NCBI RefSeq assembly: GCF_036237275.1
Contig: NZ_CP108352.1
Location: 6,572,001-6,636,000 of the forward strand
Length of the DNA: 64,000 nt
DNA from: Streptomyces sp. NBC_01353
Lineage (GTDB): Bacteria; Actinomycetota; Actinomycetes; Streptomycetales; Streptomycetaceae
Reading direction: 5' to 3'
Shown: positions 9,023 to 17,399 of the stretch, piece by piece
Position numbering within the stretch: the stretch's first letter is position 1
How the letters are laid out: the number at the start of each line of letters is the position of its first letter
Notes under the pieces: model-generated
Database searches by the model: none
Told to the model about the DNA's origin: nothing
What the model saw: only the letters and a program-made list of their open reading frames with translations
Made by a program: the position numbers and the translations under genes

Positions 9023-9043
9023 GTCCGGACGACCCGTCCGGAC
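9023..9043 (+). repeat. Hairpin in the sufB-sufD spacer
   Basis: Two copies of the self-complementary 8-mer GTCCGGAC (9023-9030 and 9036-9043) separated by GACCC. They can form an 8-bp stem in the mRNA, or two small dyads in DNA. It is the clearest structure in the 225-nt spacer 8978-9202, which holds no gene. It may be a processing or attenuation site. Confidence 0.5.
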
Positions 9044-9202
9044 AAGGACCGGCAAACGACGACCCCCGGGCTCAGCCGCTGAGCCCCGCGAGCACGCCGC
9101 TGGGCGGCTCGGCCGCGGACGGTGCCCCAGGCACCGCCGCCGCCGGTCGCCCGGCACAGGCGGGCAAGCACGACGAGGCAGGAAGAGAGCAAGACGACAG
9201 CC

Positions 9203-10384
9203 ATGGCTGAGGCTCAGAACATCCCGGCGGGCTCCACCACCGCCGGCTCGATCGCGGTGGCCGCCGAGTCCACCGTCGCCACGCGCATGAGCGCGCCCCC
9301 GTCCTTCGACGTCGCGGACTTCCCCGTCCCGCACGGGCGCGAGGAGGAGTGGCGGTTCACGCCGCTGGAGCGTCTGCGCGGTCTGCACGACGGCACCGCG
9401 GTCGCGTCCGGCGAGGGCGTCAAGGTCGAGATCGAGGCCCCCGAGGGCGTCACCGTGGAGACCGTCGGACGTGACGACGCGCGGCTCGGCAAGGCCGGCA
9501 CGCCCGTCGACCGTGTCGCCGCCCAGGCGTACTCCTCCTTCGAGAAGGCCTCGGTCGTCACCGTCGCCAAGGAGGCCGTCCTCGACGAGCCGATCCGGAT
9601 CGCCGTGCACGGCGAGGGCGGCGTCGCCTTCGGCCACCAGGTGATCGAGCTCGGCGCGTTCGCCGAGGCCGTGGTGGTCATCGACCACACCGGTGACGCG
9701 GTGCTCGCCTCCAACGTCGAGTACGTCCTCGGCGACGGCGCCAAGCTCACCGTCGTCTCCGTCCAGGACTGGGACGAGAAGGCCGTCCACGTTGCCCAGC
9801 ACAACACGCTGGTCGGCCGCGACGCCTCCTTCAAGTCGGTCGTGGTGACCTTCGGCGGCGACGTCGTCCGCATCCACCCGCGCGTGCAGTACGCGGCCCC
9901 GGGCGGCGAGGCCGAGCTCTTCGGTCTCTACTTCACCGACGCCGGCCAGCACCAGGAGCACCGCCTCCTGGTCGACCACAACACGGCGCACTGCAAGTCG
10001 AACGTCGCCTACAAGGGCGCGCTGCAGGGTCAGGACGCCCACGCCGTCTGGATCGGCGACGTCCTCATCCGGGCCGCCGCCGAGGGCACCGACACGTACG
10101 AGCTCAACCGGAACCTGGTCCTGACGGACGGCGCCCGCGTCGACTCCGTGCCGAACCTGGAGATCGAGACCGGCGAGATCGCCGGCGCCGGTCACGCCTC
10201 GGCCACCGGTCGCTTCGACGACGAGCAGCTCTTCTACCTGATGGCCCGCGGCATCCCGGAGACCGAGGCCCGCCGCCTCGTCGTCCGCGGCTTCTTCGCC
10301 GAGCTGGTCCAGCAGATCGGTCTGCCGGACGTCCAGGAGCGCCTCATCGCCAAGATCGAGGCCGAGCTGGAGGCGTCCGTCTGA
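9203..10384 (+). CDS. sufD: Fe-S cluster assembly protein SufD
   Basis: 393-residue partner of SufB and SufC in the cluster scaffold. Residues 1-35 are an alanine-rich lead. Then come FPVPHGREEEWRFTPLERL, the beta-helix core, and the C-terminal ETGEIAGAGHASATGRFDDEQLFYLMARGIPETEARRLVVRGFF shared with SufB. The ATG at 9203 was chosen because an upstream in-frame ATG at 9122 would add only spacer-like sequence; GGAAGAGAG lies upstream, though at a long distance. Its stop shares one base with the next start (TGATG), so the Rieske gene is coupled to it. Confidence 0.96.
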   Translation: MAEAQNIPAGSTTAGSIAVAAESTVATRMSAPPSFDVADFPVPHGREEEWRFTPLERLRGLHDGTAVASGEGVKVEIEAPEGVTVETVGRDDARLGKAGTPVDRVAAQAYSSFEKASVVTVAKEAVLDEPIRIAVHGEGGVAFGHQVIELGAFAEAVVVIDHTGDAVLASNVEYVLGDGAKLTVVSVQDWDEKAVHVAQHNTLVGRDASFKSVVVTFGGDVVRIHPRVQYAAPGGEAELFGLYFTDAGQHQEHRLLVDHNTAHCKSNVAYKGALQGQDAHAVWIGDVLIRAAAEGTDTYELNRNLVLTDGARVDSVPNLEIETGEIAGAGHASATGRFDDEQLFYLMARGIPETEARRLVVRGFFAELVQQIGLPDVQERLIAKIEAELEASV

Positions 10385-10701
10385 TGGCCTTCGTCCGAGT
10401 CTGCGCGCTGAGCGAGCTGGAGACCGACACCCCGAAGCGGGTCGAGGTCGACGGCACGCCGGTGTCGGTCGTGCACACCGAGGGCGAGGTGTTCGCGATC
10501 AACGACATCTGCTCGCACGCCAACGTCTCCCTCTCGGAGGGCGAGGTCGAGGACTGCTCCATCGAGTGCTGGCTGCACGGCTCCAGCTTCGACCTCCGCA
10601 CCGGCAAGCCGTCCGGCCTTCCCGCGACGCGCCCCGTCCCCGTATACCCCGTAAAGATCGAAGGGGACGATGTGCTCGTCTCCGTCACCCAGGAGTCCTG
10701 A
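10384..10701 (+). CDS. Rieske-type [2Fe-2S] ferredoxin of the suf operon
   Basis: 105-residue small Rieske protein, of the ferredoxin-component type often mis-named after aromatic dioxygenases. The cluster motif is C43-x-H45 (CSHANVSLSEG) and C62-x2-H65 (CWLHGSSFD). It is soluble, with no membrane anchor. Its position between sufD and sufC, coupled by TGATG to sufD, argues for electron supply or a carrier role in cluster assembly, though a direct role is inference. This placement is standard in actinobacterial suf operons. Confidence 0.92.
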   Translation: MAFVRVCALSELETDTPKRVEVDGTPVSVVHTEGEVFAINDICSHANVSLSEGEVEDCSIECWLHGSSFDLRTGKPSGLPATRPVPVYPVKIEGDDVLVSVTQES

Positions 10702-10708
10702 GTCACCC

Positions 10709-11476
10709 ATGGCAACGCTTGAAATCCGCGACCTGCACGTCTCCGTCGAGGCCGAGAACGGCCCCCGTGAGATCCTCAAGGGCGTCGACCTGACCGTGAA
10801 GCAGGGCGAGACCCACGCCATCATGGGCCCCAACGGCTCCGGCAAGTCGACCCTGGCGTACTCCCTCGCCGGCCACCCGAAGTACACGATCACCGGTGGC
10901 ACCGTGACCCTGGACGGCGAGGACGTCCTGGAGATGTCGGTCGACGAGCGCGCCCGCGCCGGCGTCTTCCTGGCCATGCAGTACCCGGTCGAGGTCCCCG
11001 GTGTCTCGGTCTCCAACTTCCTGCGCACCTCCGCCACCGCCGTCCGCGGCGAGGCCCCCAAGCTGCGTACCTGGGTGAAGGAGGTCAAGGAGGCCATGGA
11101 GAAGCTCCAGATGGACCCGGCCTTCGCCGAGCGCAACGTCAACGAGGGCTTCTCCGGCGGTGAGAAGAAGCGCCACGAGATCCTCCAGCTGGAGCTCCTC
11201 AAGCCGAAGATCGCGATCCTCGACGAGACCGACTCCGGCCTCGACGTCGACGCGCTCCGCGTGGTCTCCGAGGGCGTCAACCGCGTCCGCGAGACCGGCG
11301 AGGTCGGCACCCTGCTCATCACGCACTACACGCGCATCCTGCGCTACATCAAGCCCGACTTCGTTCACGTCTTCTCCGAGGGCCGCATCGTCGAGTCCGG
11401 CGGCGCCGAGCTCGCCGACAAGCTGGAGAACGAGGGCTACGAGGCATACAGCACGAAGGGTGGCGTATCCGCGTGA
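10709..11476 (+). CDS. sufC: Fe-S cluster assembly ATPase SufC
   Basis: 255-residue ABC-type ATPase that drives conformational change in SufBC2D; soluble, not a transporter. Walker A GPNGSGKS is at residues 40-47, the signature NEGFSGGEKKRHEILQL follows, then Walker B KIAILDETDSGLDVDAL and the switch His in LLITHYTRIL. The start is the ATG at 10709, giving ATLEIRDLHVSVE; an in-frame ATG 39 nt upstream lies inside the Rieske gene and is rejected. The stop overlaps the sufS GTG by 4 nt (GTGA). Confidence 0.97.
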   Translation: MATLEIRDLHVSVEAENGPREILKGVDLTVKQGETHAIMGPNGSGKSTLAYSLAGHPKYTITGGTVTLDGEDVLEMSVDERARAGVFLAMQYPVEVPGVSVSNFLRTSATAVRGEAPKLRTWVKEVKEAMEKLQMDPAFAERNVNEGFSGGEKKRHEILQLELLKPKIAILDETDSGLDVDALRVVSEGVNRVRETGEVGTLLITHYTRILRYIKPDFVHVFSEGRIVESGGAELADKLENEGYEAYSTKGGVSA

Positions 11477-12741
11477 CATCTGCCCATCAGGGGCTCTCCG
11501 GCCTCCTCGACACCGAGGCGATCCGCAAGGACTTCCCGCTCCTGGATCGCGTGGTCCACGACGGCAAGAAGATCGTGTACCTGGACTCCGCGGCGACCTC
11601 GCAGAAGCCGCGCCAGGTGCTCGACGCGCTCAACACCTACTACGAGCGCCACAACGCCAATGTCCACCGCGGCGTCTACACGGTCGCCGAGGAGGCGACG
11701 GCGCTGTACGAGGGCGCCCGTGACAAGGTCGCGGCGTTCATCAACGCGCCGAGCCGCGACGAGGTGATCTTCACCAAGAACGCCTCCGAGTCGCTCAACC
11801 TCGTGGCCAACATGCTGGGCTGGGCCGACGAGCCCTACCGCGTGGACCACGAGACCGAGATCGCCATCACGGAGATGGAGCACCACTCCAACATCGTGCC
11901 GTGGCAGCTGCTCTCGCAGCGCACCGGCGCGAAGCTGAAGTGGTTCGGGCTCACCGACGACGGTCGTCTCGACCTCTCGAACATCGAAGAGGTCATCACC
12001 GAGAAGACCAAGATCGTCTCGTTCACGCTGGTCTCGAACCTGCTGGGCACGATCAACCCGGTCGAGACGATCATCCGGCGTGCGCAGGAGGTCGGTGCGC
12101 TGGTCTGCATCGACGCCTCGCAGGCGGCCCCGCACATGGTGCTCGACGTGCAGGCGCTGCAGGCCGACTTCGTGGCCTTCACCGGCCACAAGATGGTCGG
12201 CCCGACCGGCATCGGTGTGCTGTGGGGACGGCAGGAGCTCCTGGAGGACCTGCCTCCGTTCCTCGGCGGCGGCGAGATGATCGAGACCGTCTCGATGCAC
12301 TCGTCGACGTACGCGCCGGCTCCGCACAAGTTCGAGGCGGGTACGCCCCCGATCGCCCAGGCCGTCGGCCTCGGCGCGGCCGTGGACTACCTGTCGGCGA
12401 TCGGCATGGAGAACATCGCGCGCCACGAGCACGCGATCACCGAGTACGCCGTCCGTCGCCTCCAGGAGGTTCCGGACCTGCGGATCATCGGCCCCACCAC
12501 GGCCGAGGACCGCGGCGCGGCGATCTCCTTCGTGCTCGGCGACATCCACCCGCACGACGTGGGCCAGGTTCTCGACGAGCAGGGCATCGCGGTCCGGGTC
12601 GGCCACCACTGCGCGCGGCCGGTCTGCCTGCGGTACGGAATTCCTGCGACCACGCGGGCGTCGTTCTATCTGTACTCCACCCCGGCCGAGGTCGACGCCT
12701 TGGTCGAGGGTCTGGAGCACGTACGGAACTTCTTCGGCTAG
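11473..12741 (+). CDS. sufS: Cysteine desulfurase SufS
   Basis: 422-residue PLP-dependent class V enzyme that takes sulfur from cysteine as an enzyme persulfide for cluster assembly. The PLP lysine is K240 in FTGHKMVGPTG; the persulfide cysteine is C380 in RVGHHCARPVC, the group II (SufS) arrangement. SAATSQKP (39-46) and EMEHHSNIVPW (135-145) are typical. It begins with GTG overlapping sufC, and the sufU start is 9 nt past its stop, so SufS and its acceptor SufU are made together. Confidence 0.97.
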   Translation: MTSAHQGLSGLLDTEAIRKDFPLLDRVVHDGKKIVYLDSAATSQKPRQVLDALNTYYERHNANVHRGVYTVAEEATALYEGARDKVAAFINAPSRDEVIFTKNASESLNLVANMLGWADEPYRVDHETEIAITEMEHHSNIVPWQLLSQRTGAKLKWFGLTDDGRLDLSNIEEVITEKTKIVSFTLVSNLLGTINPVETIIRRAQEVGALVCIDASQAAPHMVLDVQALQADFVAFTGHKMVGPTGIGVLWGRQELLEDLPPFLGGGEMIETVSMHSSTYAPAPHKFEAGTPPIAQAVGLGAAVDYLSAIGMENIARHEHAITEYAVRRLQEVPDLRIIGPTTAEDRGAAISFVLGDIHPHDVGQVLDEQGIAVRVGHHCARPVCLRYGIPATTRASFYLYSTPAEVDALVEGLEHVRNFFG

Positions 12742-12749
12742 GGGATCTC

Positions 12750-13211
12750 GTGAAGCTCGATTCGATGTACCAGGACGTCATCCTGGACCATTACAAGCAC
12801 CCGCACGGGCGCGGTCTTCGGGACGGCGACGCCGAGGTGCACCACGTGAACCCGACGTGCGGCGACGAGATCACGCTCCGGGTGAAGTACGACGGCTCGC
12901 GCATCGAGGACGTCTCGTACGAGGGTCAGGGCTGCTCGATCAGCCAGGCTTCGGCCTCGGTCCTGAACGAGCTGCTCGTCGGCAAGGAGCTGGCCGAGGC
13001 GCAGAAGATCCAGGGCACGTTCCTGGAGCTGATGCAGTCCAAGGGCCAGATCGAGCCGGACGACGCGATGGAGGAGATCCTGGAGGACGCGGTCGCGTTC
13101 GCGGGTGTCTCCAAGTACCCGGCCCGGGTGAAGTGCGCGCTGCTCAGCTGGATGGCGTGGAAGGACGCGACGGCCCAGGCTCTGGGTGACGCGGAGAGGA
13201 AGTCGGCATGA
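12750..13211 (+). CDS. sufU: Sulfur-transfer protein SufU
   Basis: 153-residue IscU-like zinc protein which in Gram-positive bacteria accepts sulfur from SufS and passes it to SufBCD. Ligands are C37 and D39 (NPTCGDE), C62 (GQGCSISQ) and C129 (RVKCALLSW). The 18-20 residue insertion that separates SufU from IscU lies around 85-105. The GTG at 12750 follows AGGGGATC; an ATG 15 nt on is a weaker choice. The stop overlaps sufT by 4 nt (ATGA). No sufE or sufA is present, as expected where SufU serves. Confidence 0.95.
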   Translation: MKLDSMYQDVILDHYKHPHGRGLRDGDAEVHHVNPTCGDEITLRVKYDGSRIEDVSYEGQGCSISQASASVLNELLVGKELAEAQKIQGTFLELMQSKGQIEPDDAMEEILEDAVAFAGVSKYPARVKCALLSWMAWKDATAQALGDAERKSA

Positions 13212-13546
13212 CCGAGAACGCCGAGGCCACGATGAAGCCGGCCTCCGAAGAAGAGATCCGCGAGGCGCTGTACGACGTCGTCGACCCCGAGCTGGGCATC
13301 GACGTCGTCAACCTCGGCCTGATCTACGGCATCCACATCGACGACTCCAACGTCGTCACGCTGGACATGACCCTGACGTCGGCGGCCTGTCCGCTGACCG
13401 ATGTGATCGAGGACCAGGCGAAGTCCGCCACCGACGGCATCGCCAGCGAGCTGAAGATCAACTGGGTCTGGATGCCGCCGTGGGGTCCGGACAAGATCAC
13501 GGACGACGGTCGCGAGCAGCTTCGCGCGCTCGGGTTCAACGTCTGA
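13208..13546 (+). CDS. sufT: SufT, DUF59/MIP18-family metal-sulfur assembly factor
   Basis: 112-residue DUF59 protein. Visible motifs are DVVDPELGIDVVNLGLIYG (residues 19-37), TLTSAACPLTDVIEDQ with the conserved Cys, and VWMPPWGPDKITDDGREQL at the C-terminus. SufT proteins help mature Fe-S proteins, probably in carrier delivery. It is the last gene of the eight-gene suf operon and is coupled to sufU by ATGA. A strong hairpin begins 31 nt past its stop. Confidence 0.94.
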   Translation: MTENAEATMKPASEEEIREALYDVVDPELGIDVVNLGLIYGIHIDDSNVVTLDMTLTSAACPLTDVIEDQAKSATDGIASELKINWVWMPPWGPDKITDDGREQLRALGFNV

Positions 13547-13577
13547 CGTTCTCGACGTCCGACCGTTTCGCACCTTT

Positions 13578-13620
13578 GAACGGCCATGCCCGCCAGGCAG
13601 ACTGGCGGGCATGGCCGTTC
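13578..13620. terminator. Strong hairpin ending the suf operon
   Basis: Arms AACGGCCATGCCCGCCAG (13579-13596) and CTGGCGGGCATGGCCGTT (13602-13619) pair perfectly around GCAGA, and one further G-C pair makes a 19-bp stem. There is no T-tract, as usual for Streptomyces terminators. The right arm contains the ATG at 13611 that opens the VOC gene. Confidence 0.85.
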
Positions 13621-13976
13621 GCATGTATCAACTCGCCGTCGACGCCCACGACCTGCCCGCCCAGGCCCGCTTCTGGTCGCGGGTGCTGGACTGGCAGATC
13701 CTCTTCGAGGCGGAGGACGAGATCGTCATCGGTGCCGACGCCTCCGCCCTGCCGGGGATGTGCTTCCTTCCCGTCCCCGAGTCCAAGACCGTCAAGAACC
13801 GGCTGCACATCGACCTGACGCCCGACGACCAGGACGCCGAGGTCGAGAGGATTCTCGCCCTCGGGGCCCGGCGGATCGACGTCGGTCAGGGTGAGGACGT
13901 GAGCTGGGTCGTCCTCGCCGATCCCGAGGGGAACGAGTTCTGCGTGCTGCGCCCGAAGCGGTCCCTCACCGACTGA
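13611..13976 (+). CDS. VOC (glyoxalase/bleomycin-resistance fold) protein
   Basis: 121-residue single-domain vicinal-oxygen-chelate protein, with two beta-alpha-beta-beta-beta modules: QLAVDAHDLPAQARFWSRVLDW at residues 7-28 and LHIDLTPDD to SWVVLADPEGNEFCVL at 64-114. The substrate is unknown. The annotated ATG lies inside the right arm of the suf terminator. A second in-frame ATG at 13623 (MYQLAVDAHDLP) is outside the hairpin, keeps the whole domain, and may be the real start. Its stop overlaps the end of the opposing membrane-protein gene by 11 nt. Confidence 0.85.
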   Translation: MAVRMYQLAVDAHDLPAQARFWSRVLDWQILFEAEDEIVIGADASALPGMCFLPVPESKTVKNRLHIDLTPDDQDAEVERILALGARRIDVGQGEDVSWVVLADPEGNEFCVLRPKRSLTD

Positions 13977-15051
13977 ACGGAGGCGGCTCGGCCGCCGCCT
14001 CGACGAGGGTCGGGGCGAGGTTCTCCTTGCGGATGCGCTGGTCCACGTAGACGAGACCGGTGACCAGGGGCGGGAAGACCGAGCAGACGGCCTGCGCCAC
14101 CATCGAGCCGAGGACGGCGAACACCAGGAGCGGCACGAAGGCCAGCAGCACCTCGCTCGCGGAGTCCGCGCCGGACGGTTCCGCGAACGAGCCGGGGAGC
14201 GAGACCAGCACGCCGAGGACCTGCTGGATCAGCCAGTTCGCCATCGCGGCCATGATGCCCGCGACCAACAGCGCGCCGAAGATCCGCCACCACGAGCCGC
14301 TGACCAACCGGCTGGAGCGGCGCATCGAGGCCACCGCGCCCTGCCCCTCGAAGACCGCGACCGAGGGGGCCAGGCTGAGCTTCACCCAGATCCAGGTGGC
14401 CAGCGGCATGGCCGCCAGGGCGACGAGGAAGGCGACGACGGCGAGGCCGGGCGAGATCTCCGCAGAGCCCGAGCCGGTGCTCGCGTTCGAAGCGGCCGAG
14501 AAGAGGGCCACCATGAAGCCGACCATGGCCAGCATGAAGAGGGCGATGGGGATCACGATGATCAGCGTGGTCAGGAAGACCGTGCCCACCACCGCGGGCA
14601 TCCGCGACCAGGCGCGGCGCCAGACCGCGCCGAAGGTCGTGCGACGGCCGAGGACCGCCTCCTGGAGGACCGCCGGGCACGCCGCGTAGACGACGGCGCT
14701 CGCGACCAGCATCCCGACCATGGCGATCAGCCACACACAGCCGAAGGCGATCAGCAGCGGCCGGCCGTCCTCCCAGCTGGGTTCCTGTCCGCGCGGCAGG
14801 TCGAAGACCCCGGGCAGATGGTCGGAGACCAGGGCGTACGCGATGCCGAGGGCCGCGGCGGCCAGCAGCAGGGCCCCGCCGTACGCGGCCGCGGCGACAC
14901 CGAACAGCTGCTTCCAGTAGCGGCCGATGGTGGTGAATGCGCCGGTCAGGAGCTGGCTGAGACCCAGCGGCGCCAGGGGTATCACGCCGGGCTGGGGCGG
15001 AGGTGGCGGGGGAGCGTAGCCGTAGCCGTACGGCCCCGAGGCGTATGTCAT
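13966..15051 (-). CDS. Membrane protein with proline-rich N-terminus
   Basis: 361 residues. Residues 1-25 are Tyr/Gly/Pro-rich with a run of prolines (YAPPPPPPQPG). About six hydrophobic segments follow, with the conserved-looking TGAFTTIGRYWKQLF near 38 and RRSSRLVSGSWWRIFGALLVAGI near 250. The pattern resembles the glycerophosphodiester phosphodiesterase membrane-domain / DUF-type proteins of actinobacteria, but function is unknown. The ATG at 15051 follows TACGGT (15058-15063, minus strand) by 6 nt, so it is probably leaderless. It is divergent from the SMR pump gene, 62 bp away, next to that gene's operator. Confidence 0.8.
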   Translation of the reverse strand: MTYASGPYGYGYAPPPPPPQPGVIPLAPLGLSQLLTGAFTTIGRYWKQLFGVAAAAYGGALLLAAAALGIAYALVSDHLPGVFDLPRGQEPSWEDGRPLLIAFGCVWLIAMVGMLVASAVVYAACPAVLQEAVLGRRTTFGAVWRRAWSRMPAVVGTVFLTTLIIVIPIALFMLAMVGFMVALFSAASNASTGSGSAEISPGLAVVAFLVALAAMPLATWIWVKLSLAPSVAVFEGQGAVASMRRSSRLVSGSWWRIFGALLVAGIMAAMANWLIQQVLGVLVSLPGSFAEPSGADSASEVLLAFVPLLVFAVLGSMVAQAVCSVFPPLVTGLVYVDQRIRKENLAPTLVEAAAEPPPFSR

Positions 15052-15077
15052 GCGCACACCGTAGCCGGAGGCGTTGT

Positions 15078-15111
15078 GTACGCCCGTACATATCGTTATG
15101 TACACTCGTAC
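15078..15111. promoter_or_regulatory. Two-tier palindromic operator upstream of SMR/TetR operon
   Basis: The inner dyad is GTACATA (15086-15092), TCGT, TATGTAC (15097-15103). Outer arms GTACG (15078-15082) and CGTAC (15107-15111) are symmetric about the same centre. The right inner arm overlaps the -10 TACACT (15101-15106), which lies 7 nt before the SMR ATG. The layout fits a TetR dimer pair blocking the promoter of smr-tetR, and perhaps also the divergent membrane-protein gene. Confidence 0.75.
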
Positions 15112-15113
15112 GC

Positions 15114-15434
15114 ATGGGATACGGACTGCTGGCGGGAGCCATCACCGCGGAGATCGTCGCCACGATCTCCATGAAGTACAGCGAAGGCTTCTCGAAGACC
15201 TGGCCGTCGATCGTCACGGCCACCGGCTATGTGATCGCCTTCGCGCTGCTCGCCCAGGCGCTCAAGACCCTCCAGGTCGGCACCGCGTACGCGATCTGGT
15301 CCGGCGTGGGCACCGCCGCGGTCGCCGTCATCGGCATCCTCTTCATGAACGAGACCTTCAGCGTCGCCAAGGCCGCCGGAGTGATCCTGATCATCGCGGG
15401 GGTCCTCGTGCTCAACATGGGCGGGGCGCACTGA
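15114..15434 (+). CDS. SMR-family small multidrug efflux protein
   Basis: 106-residue membrane protein with four transmembrane helices, of the small multidrug resistance (EmrE/SugE/QacC-like) family. These proteins work as dimers exchanging protons for cationic or guanidinium compounds. The conserved membrane glutamate is in AGAITAEIVATISMKYS (about residue 14), and TAYAIWSGVGTAAVAVIGI is the family signature. The ATG follows TACACT by 7 nt (leaderless). Its stop shares a base with the TetR gene start (TGATG), so pump and regulator form one autoregulated unit. Confidence 0.93.
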   Translation: MGYGLLAGAITAEIVATISMKYSEGFSKTWPSIVTATGYVIAFALLAQALKTLQVGTAYAIWSGVGTAAVAVIGILFMNETFSVAKAAGVILIIAGVLVLNMGGAH

Positions 15435-16027
15435 TGGCCCGGCCCCGCCGTCACGACCCCGAGCGGCGGCAGCGGATCGTCGACGCCGCGCTGCGGGTGG
15501 TCGGCGCCCGGGGCATCGAGGGGCTGAGCCACCGTACGGTCGCCGCGGAGGCCGACGTCCCGCTCGGTTCCACGACGTACCACTTCGCCTCCCTCGACGA
15601 ACTGCTCGTCGCCGCGCTCCGCCAGGCCAACGAGGGATTCGGGCGGGAACTGCGCGAGAGCGGCGCGCCGGCCGACCCCGAGACCGACCTCGCGGGCGAG
15701 CTCGCCCGGCACATGGGGCAGTGGATCGCCGGGGAACGGACCGGGGTGGAGCTGGAGTACGAGCTCTACCTCGCCGCCCTGCGCCGCCCCGCACTGCGAC
15801 CGGTCGCGGCGGAGTGGACGGACGTCGTTGCCGAGGTCCTGTCCCGGCGGACGGACCCGGTCACCGCCCGCGCCCTGGTCGCCCTCATGGACGGCATCTG
15901 CCTCCAGGTCCTGCTGACGAACGGGACGTACGACGAGGAGTACGCGCGCGAGATGCTGGCGCGCCTCCTGCCGACGGGGCGGGAGAAGGGCGCCGCGCCC
16001 GGCGGCGCCGTCGAGGGGGCCGGCTAG
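15434..16027 (+). CDS. TetR-family regulator of the SMR pump
   Basis: 197-residue TetR-type repressor. The N-terminal helix-turn-helix spans residues 8-55 (RQRIVDAALRVVGARGIEGLSHRTVAAEADVPLGSTTYHF, split here by helices), and a helical ligand domain follows to about 185. The tail is Gly/Ala-rich. It is coupled to the pump gene by TGATG, and the palindrome at 15078-15111 is its likely operator. The inducer is unknown, but is likely a pump substrate such as a cationic or guanidine-like compound. Confidence 0.9.
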   Translation: MARPRRHDPERRQRIVDAALRVVGARGIEGLSHRTVAAEADVPLGSTTYHFASLDELLVAALRQANEGFGRELRESGAPADPETDLAGELARHMGQWIAGERTGVELEYELYLAALRRPALRPVAAEWTDVVAEVLSRRTDPVTARALVALMDGICLQVLLTNGTYDEEYAREMLARLLPTGREKGAAPGGAVEGAG

Positions 16028-16339
16028 CCGGCGGCCGAGCGGCGAGGGCCGGGGCGCGGCCTCTTCCCCGGTCGTCGGGGGCGTGCCCCGGTAGCGGCGT
16101 GGGCCTCTGCCCCCGGTCGCCCGGGGCCCGCACGGTCGTCGGGGCCCGCCTCGGTGGCGGGGCGATCCGCCATGCGGCGTGGCTGATCCCGGGTCACCGC
16201 CGGCGGGGCGTGGTCTCCCGACCGGGGCCGGGTGATCCGACGAGTGCTGTGGCGCAGGGGTTGTCGGTTCCGCCAGGCGGCTCGACCGACACCTGAGACC
16301 GGTTGGCCCGCGCGGGGCCCCGAACGTTAGGTTTTCCGC
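16028..16339 (+). other. Gene-free GC-rich region upstream of dapD
   Basis: 312 bp with no convincing coding frame. It contains imperfect direct repeats of CGGTCGTCGGGG. The dapD -10-like element TAGGTT (16328-16333) lies 6 nt before the dapD ATG, with no ribosome binding site. Confidence 0.5.
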
Positions 16340-17323
16340 ATGACCACTGCTCCTCGCACCACCGGCGCCGTCGCCGCCGGCCTCGCCACCATCGCCGGTG
16401 ACGGCACCGTTCTCGACACCTGGTTCCCCGCCCCCGAGCTGACCGACGCGCCCGGGCCCGCCGGAACCGAGCGGCTCACCCCCGACGCCGCCGTCAACGC
16501 CCTCGGTGAGGGCGCCGCCAAGGCCCTCGGCGTGGACGCCCGCCGTGGCGTCGAGGTGGTCGCCGTCCGCACCGTCATCTCCTCGCTCGACGACAAGCCG
16601 CTCGACGCCCACGACGCGTACCTGCGCCTGCACCTGCTGAGCCACCGGCTCGTCAAGCCGCACGGCCAGAGCCTCGACGGTGTCTTCGGCCTGCTCGCCA
16701 ACGTCGCCTGGACCTCGCTCGGCCCGGTCGCCGTCGACGACATCGAGAAGGTCCGCCTCAACGCGCGCGCCGAGGGCCTGCACCTCCAGGTCACCTCGAT
16801 CGACAAGTTCCCGCGGATGACCGACTACGTCGTCCCCGCCGGCGTCCGCATCGCCGACGCCGACCGCGTCCGCCTCGGCGCGCACCTCGCCGCCGGTACG
16901 ACCGTCATGCACGAGGGCTTCGTCAACTTCAACGCCGGCACGCTGGGCACCTCGATGGTCGAGGGCCGCATCTCCGCGGGCGTCGTGGTCGGTGACGGCT
17001 CCGACATCGGTGGCGGCGCCTCCACCATGGGCACCCTCTCCGGTGGCGGCAACGTCATCATCTCCATCGGCGAGCGCTGCCTGATCGGCGCCGAGGCGGG
17101 CGTCGGCATCGCGCTCGGCGACGAGTGCGTCGTCGAGGCCGGTCTGTACGTCACCGCCGGTACGCGCGTCACGATGCCGGACGGTGCGGTCGTCAAGGCC
17201 CGCGAGCTCTCCGGGGGCGACAACATCCTCTTCCGCCGCAACTCGGTGACCGGAGCCGTCGAGGCCCGCCCGAACAACGCGGTGTGGGGCGGGCTCAACG
17301 AGATCCTCCACAGCCACAACTGA
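16340..17323 (+). CDS. dapD: Tetrahydrodipicolinate N-succinyltransferase
   Basis: 327-residue actinobacterial DapD. It transfers succinyl from succinyl-CoA to tetrahydrodipicolinate in the succinylase route to meso-diaminopimelate and lysine. The C-terminal left-handed beta-helix of hexapeptide repeats runs from about residue 165 to 290 ([53 protein letters not shown]), ending [21 protein letters not shown]. The transcript is probably leaderless (TAGGTT 6 nt upstream). A dapA homologue lies 270 bp away on the other strand, so two early lysine-pathway genes are neighbours. Confidence 0.95.
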   Translation: MTTAPRTTGAVAAGLATIAGDGTVLDTWFPAPELTDAPGPAGTERLTPDAAVNALGEGAAKALGVDARRGVEVVAVRTVISSLDDKPLDAHDAYLRLHLLSHRLVKPHGQSLDGVFGLLANVAWTSLGPVAVDDIEKVRLNARAEGLHLQVTSIDKFPRMTDYVVPAGVRIADADRVRLGAHLAAGTTVMHEGFVNFNAGTLGTSMVEGRISAGVVVGDGSDIGGGASTMGTLSGGGNVIISIGERCLIGAEAGVGIALGDECVVEAGLYVTAGTRVTMPDGAVVKARELSGGDNILFRRNSVTGAVEARPNNAVWGGLNEILHSHN

Positions 17324-17331
17324 GCCGTGAC

Positions 17332-17381
17332 CTGCTCGTGTGACGCTGCGTTAACGGTACGACGTTGAGTCACACGAGCAG
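17332..17381. repeat. 13-bp inverted repeat between dapD and a small secreted-protein gene
   Basis: CTGCTCGTGTGAC (17332-17344) and GTCACACGAGCAG (17369-17381) are perfect inverted copies with 24 bp between. It starts 9 nt after the dapD stop and ends 19 nt before the next ATG. It could be the dapD terminator or a dimeric operator flanking the promoter of the small gene. Confidence 0.65.
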
Positions 17382-17399
17382 ACAAGGCGAGGAGTCGAC

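Noticed and set aside
7355-10195. Very long open frame on the minus strand opposite the suf genes
   Set aside because: High GC keeps the opposite strand open. Its translation is rich in Arg, Gly, Val and Asp without domain pattern, while sufB and sufD on the plus strand are unmistakable.
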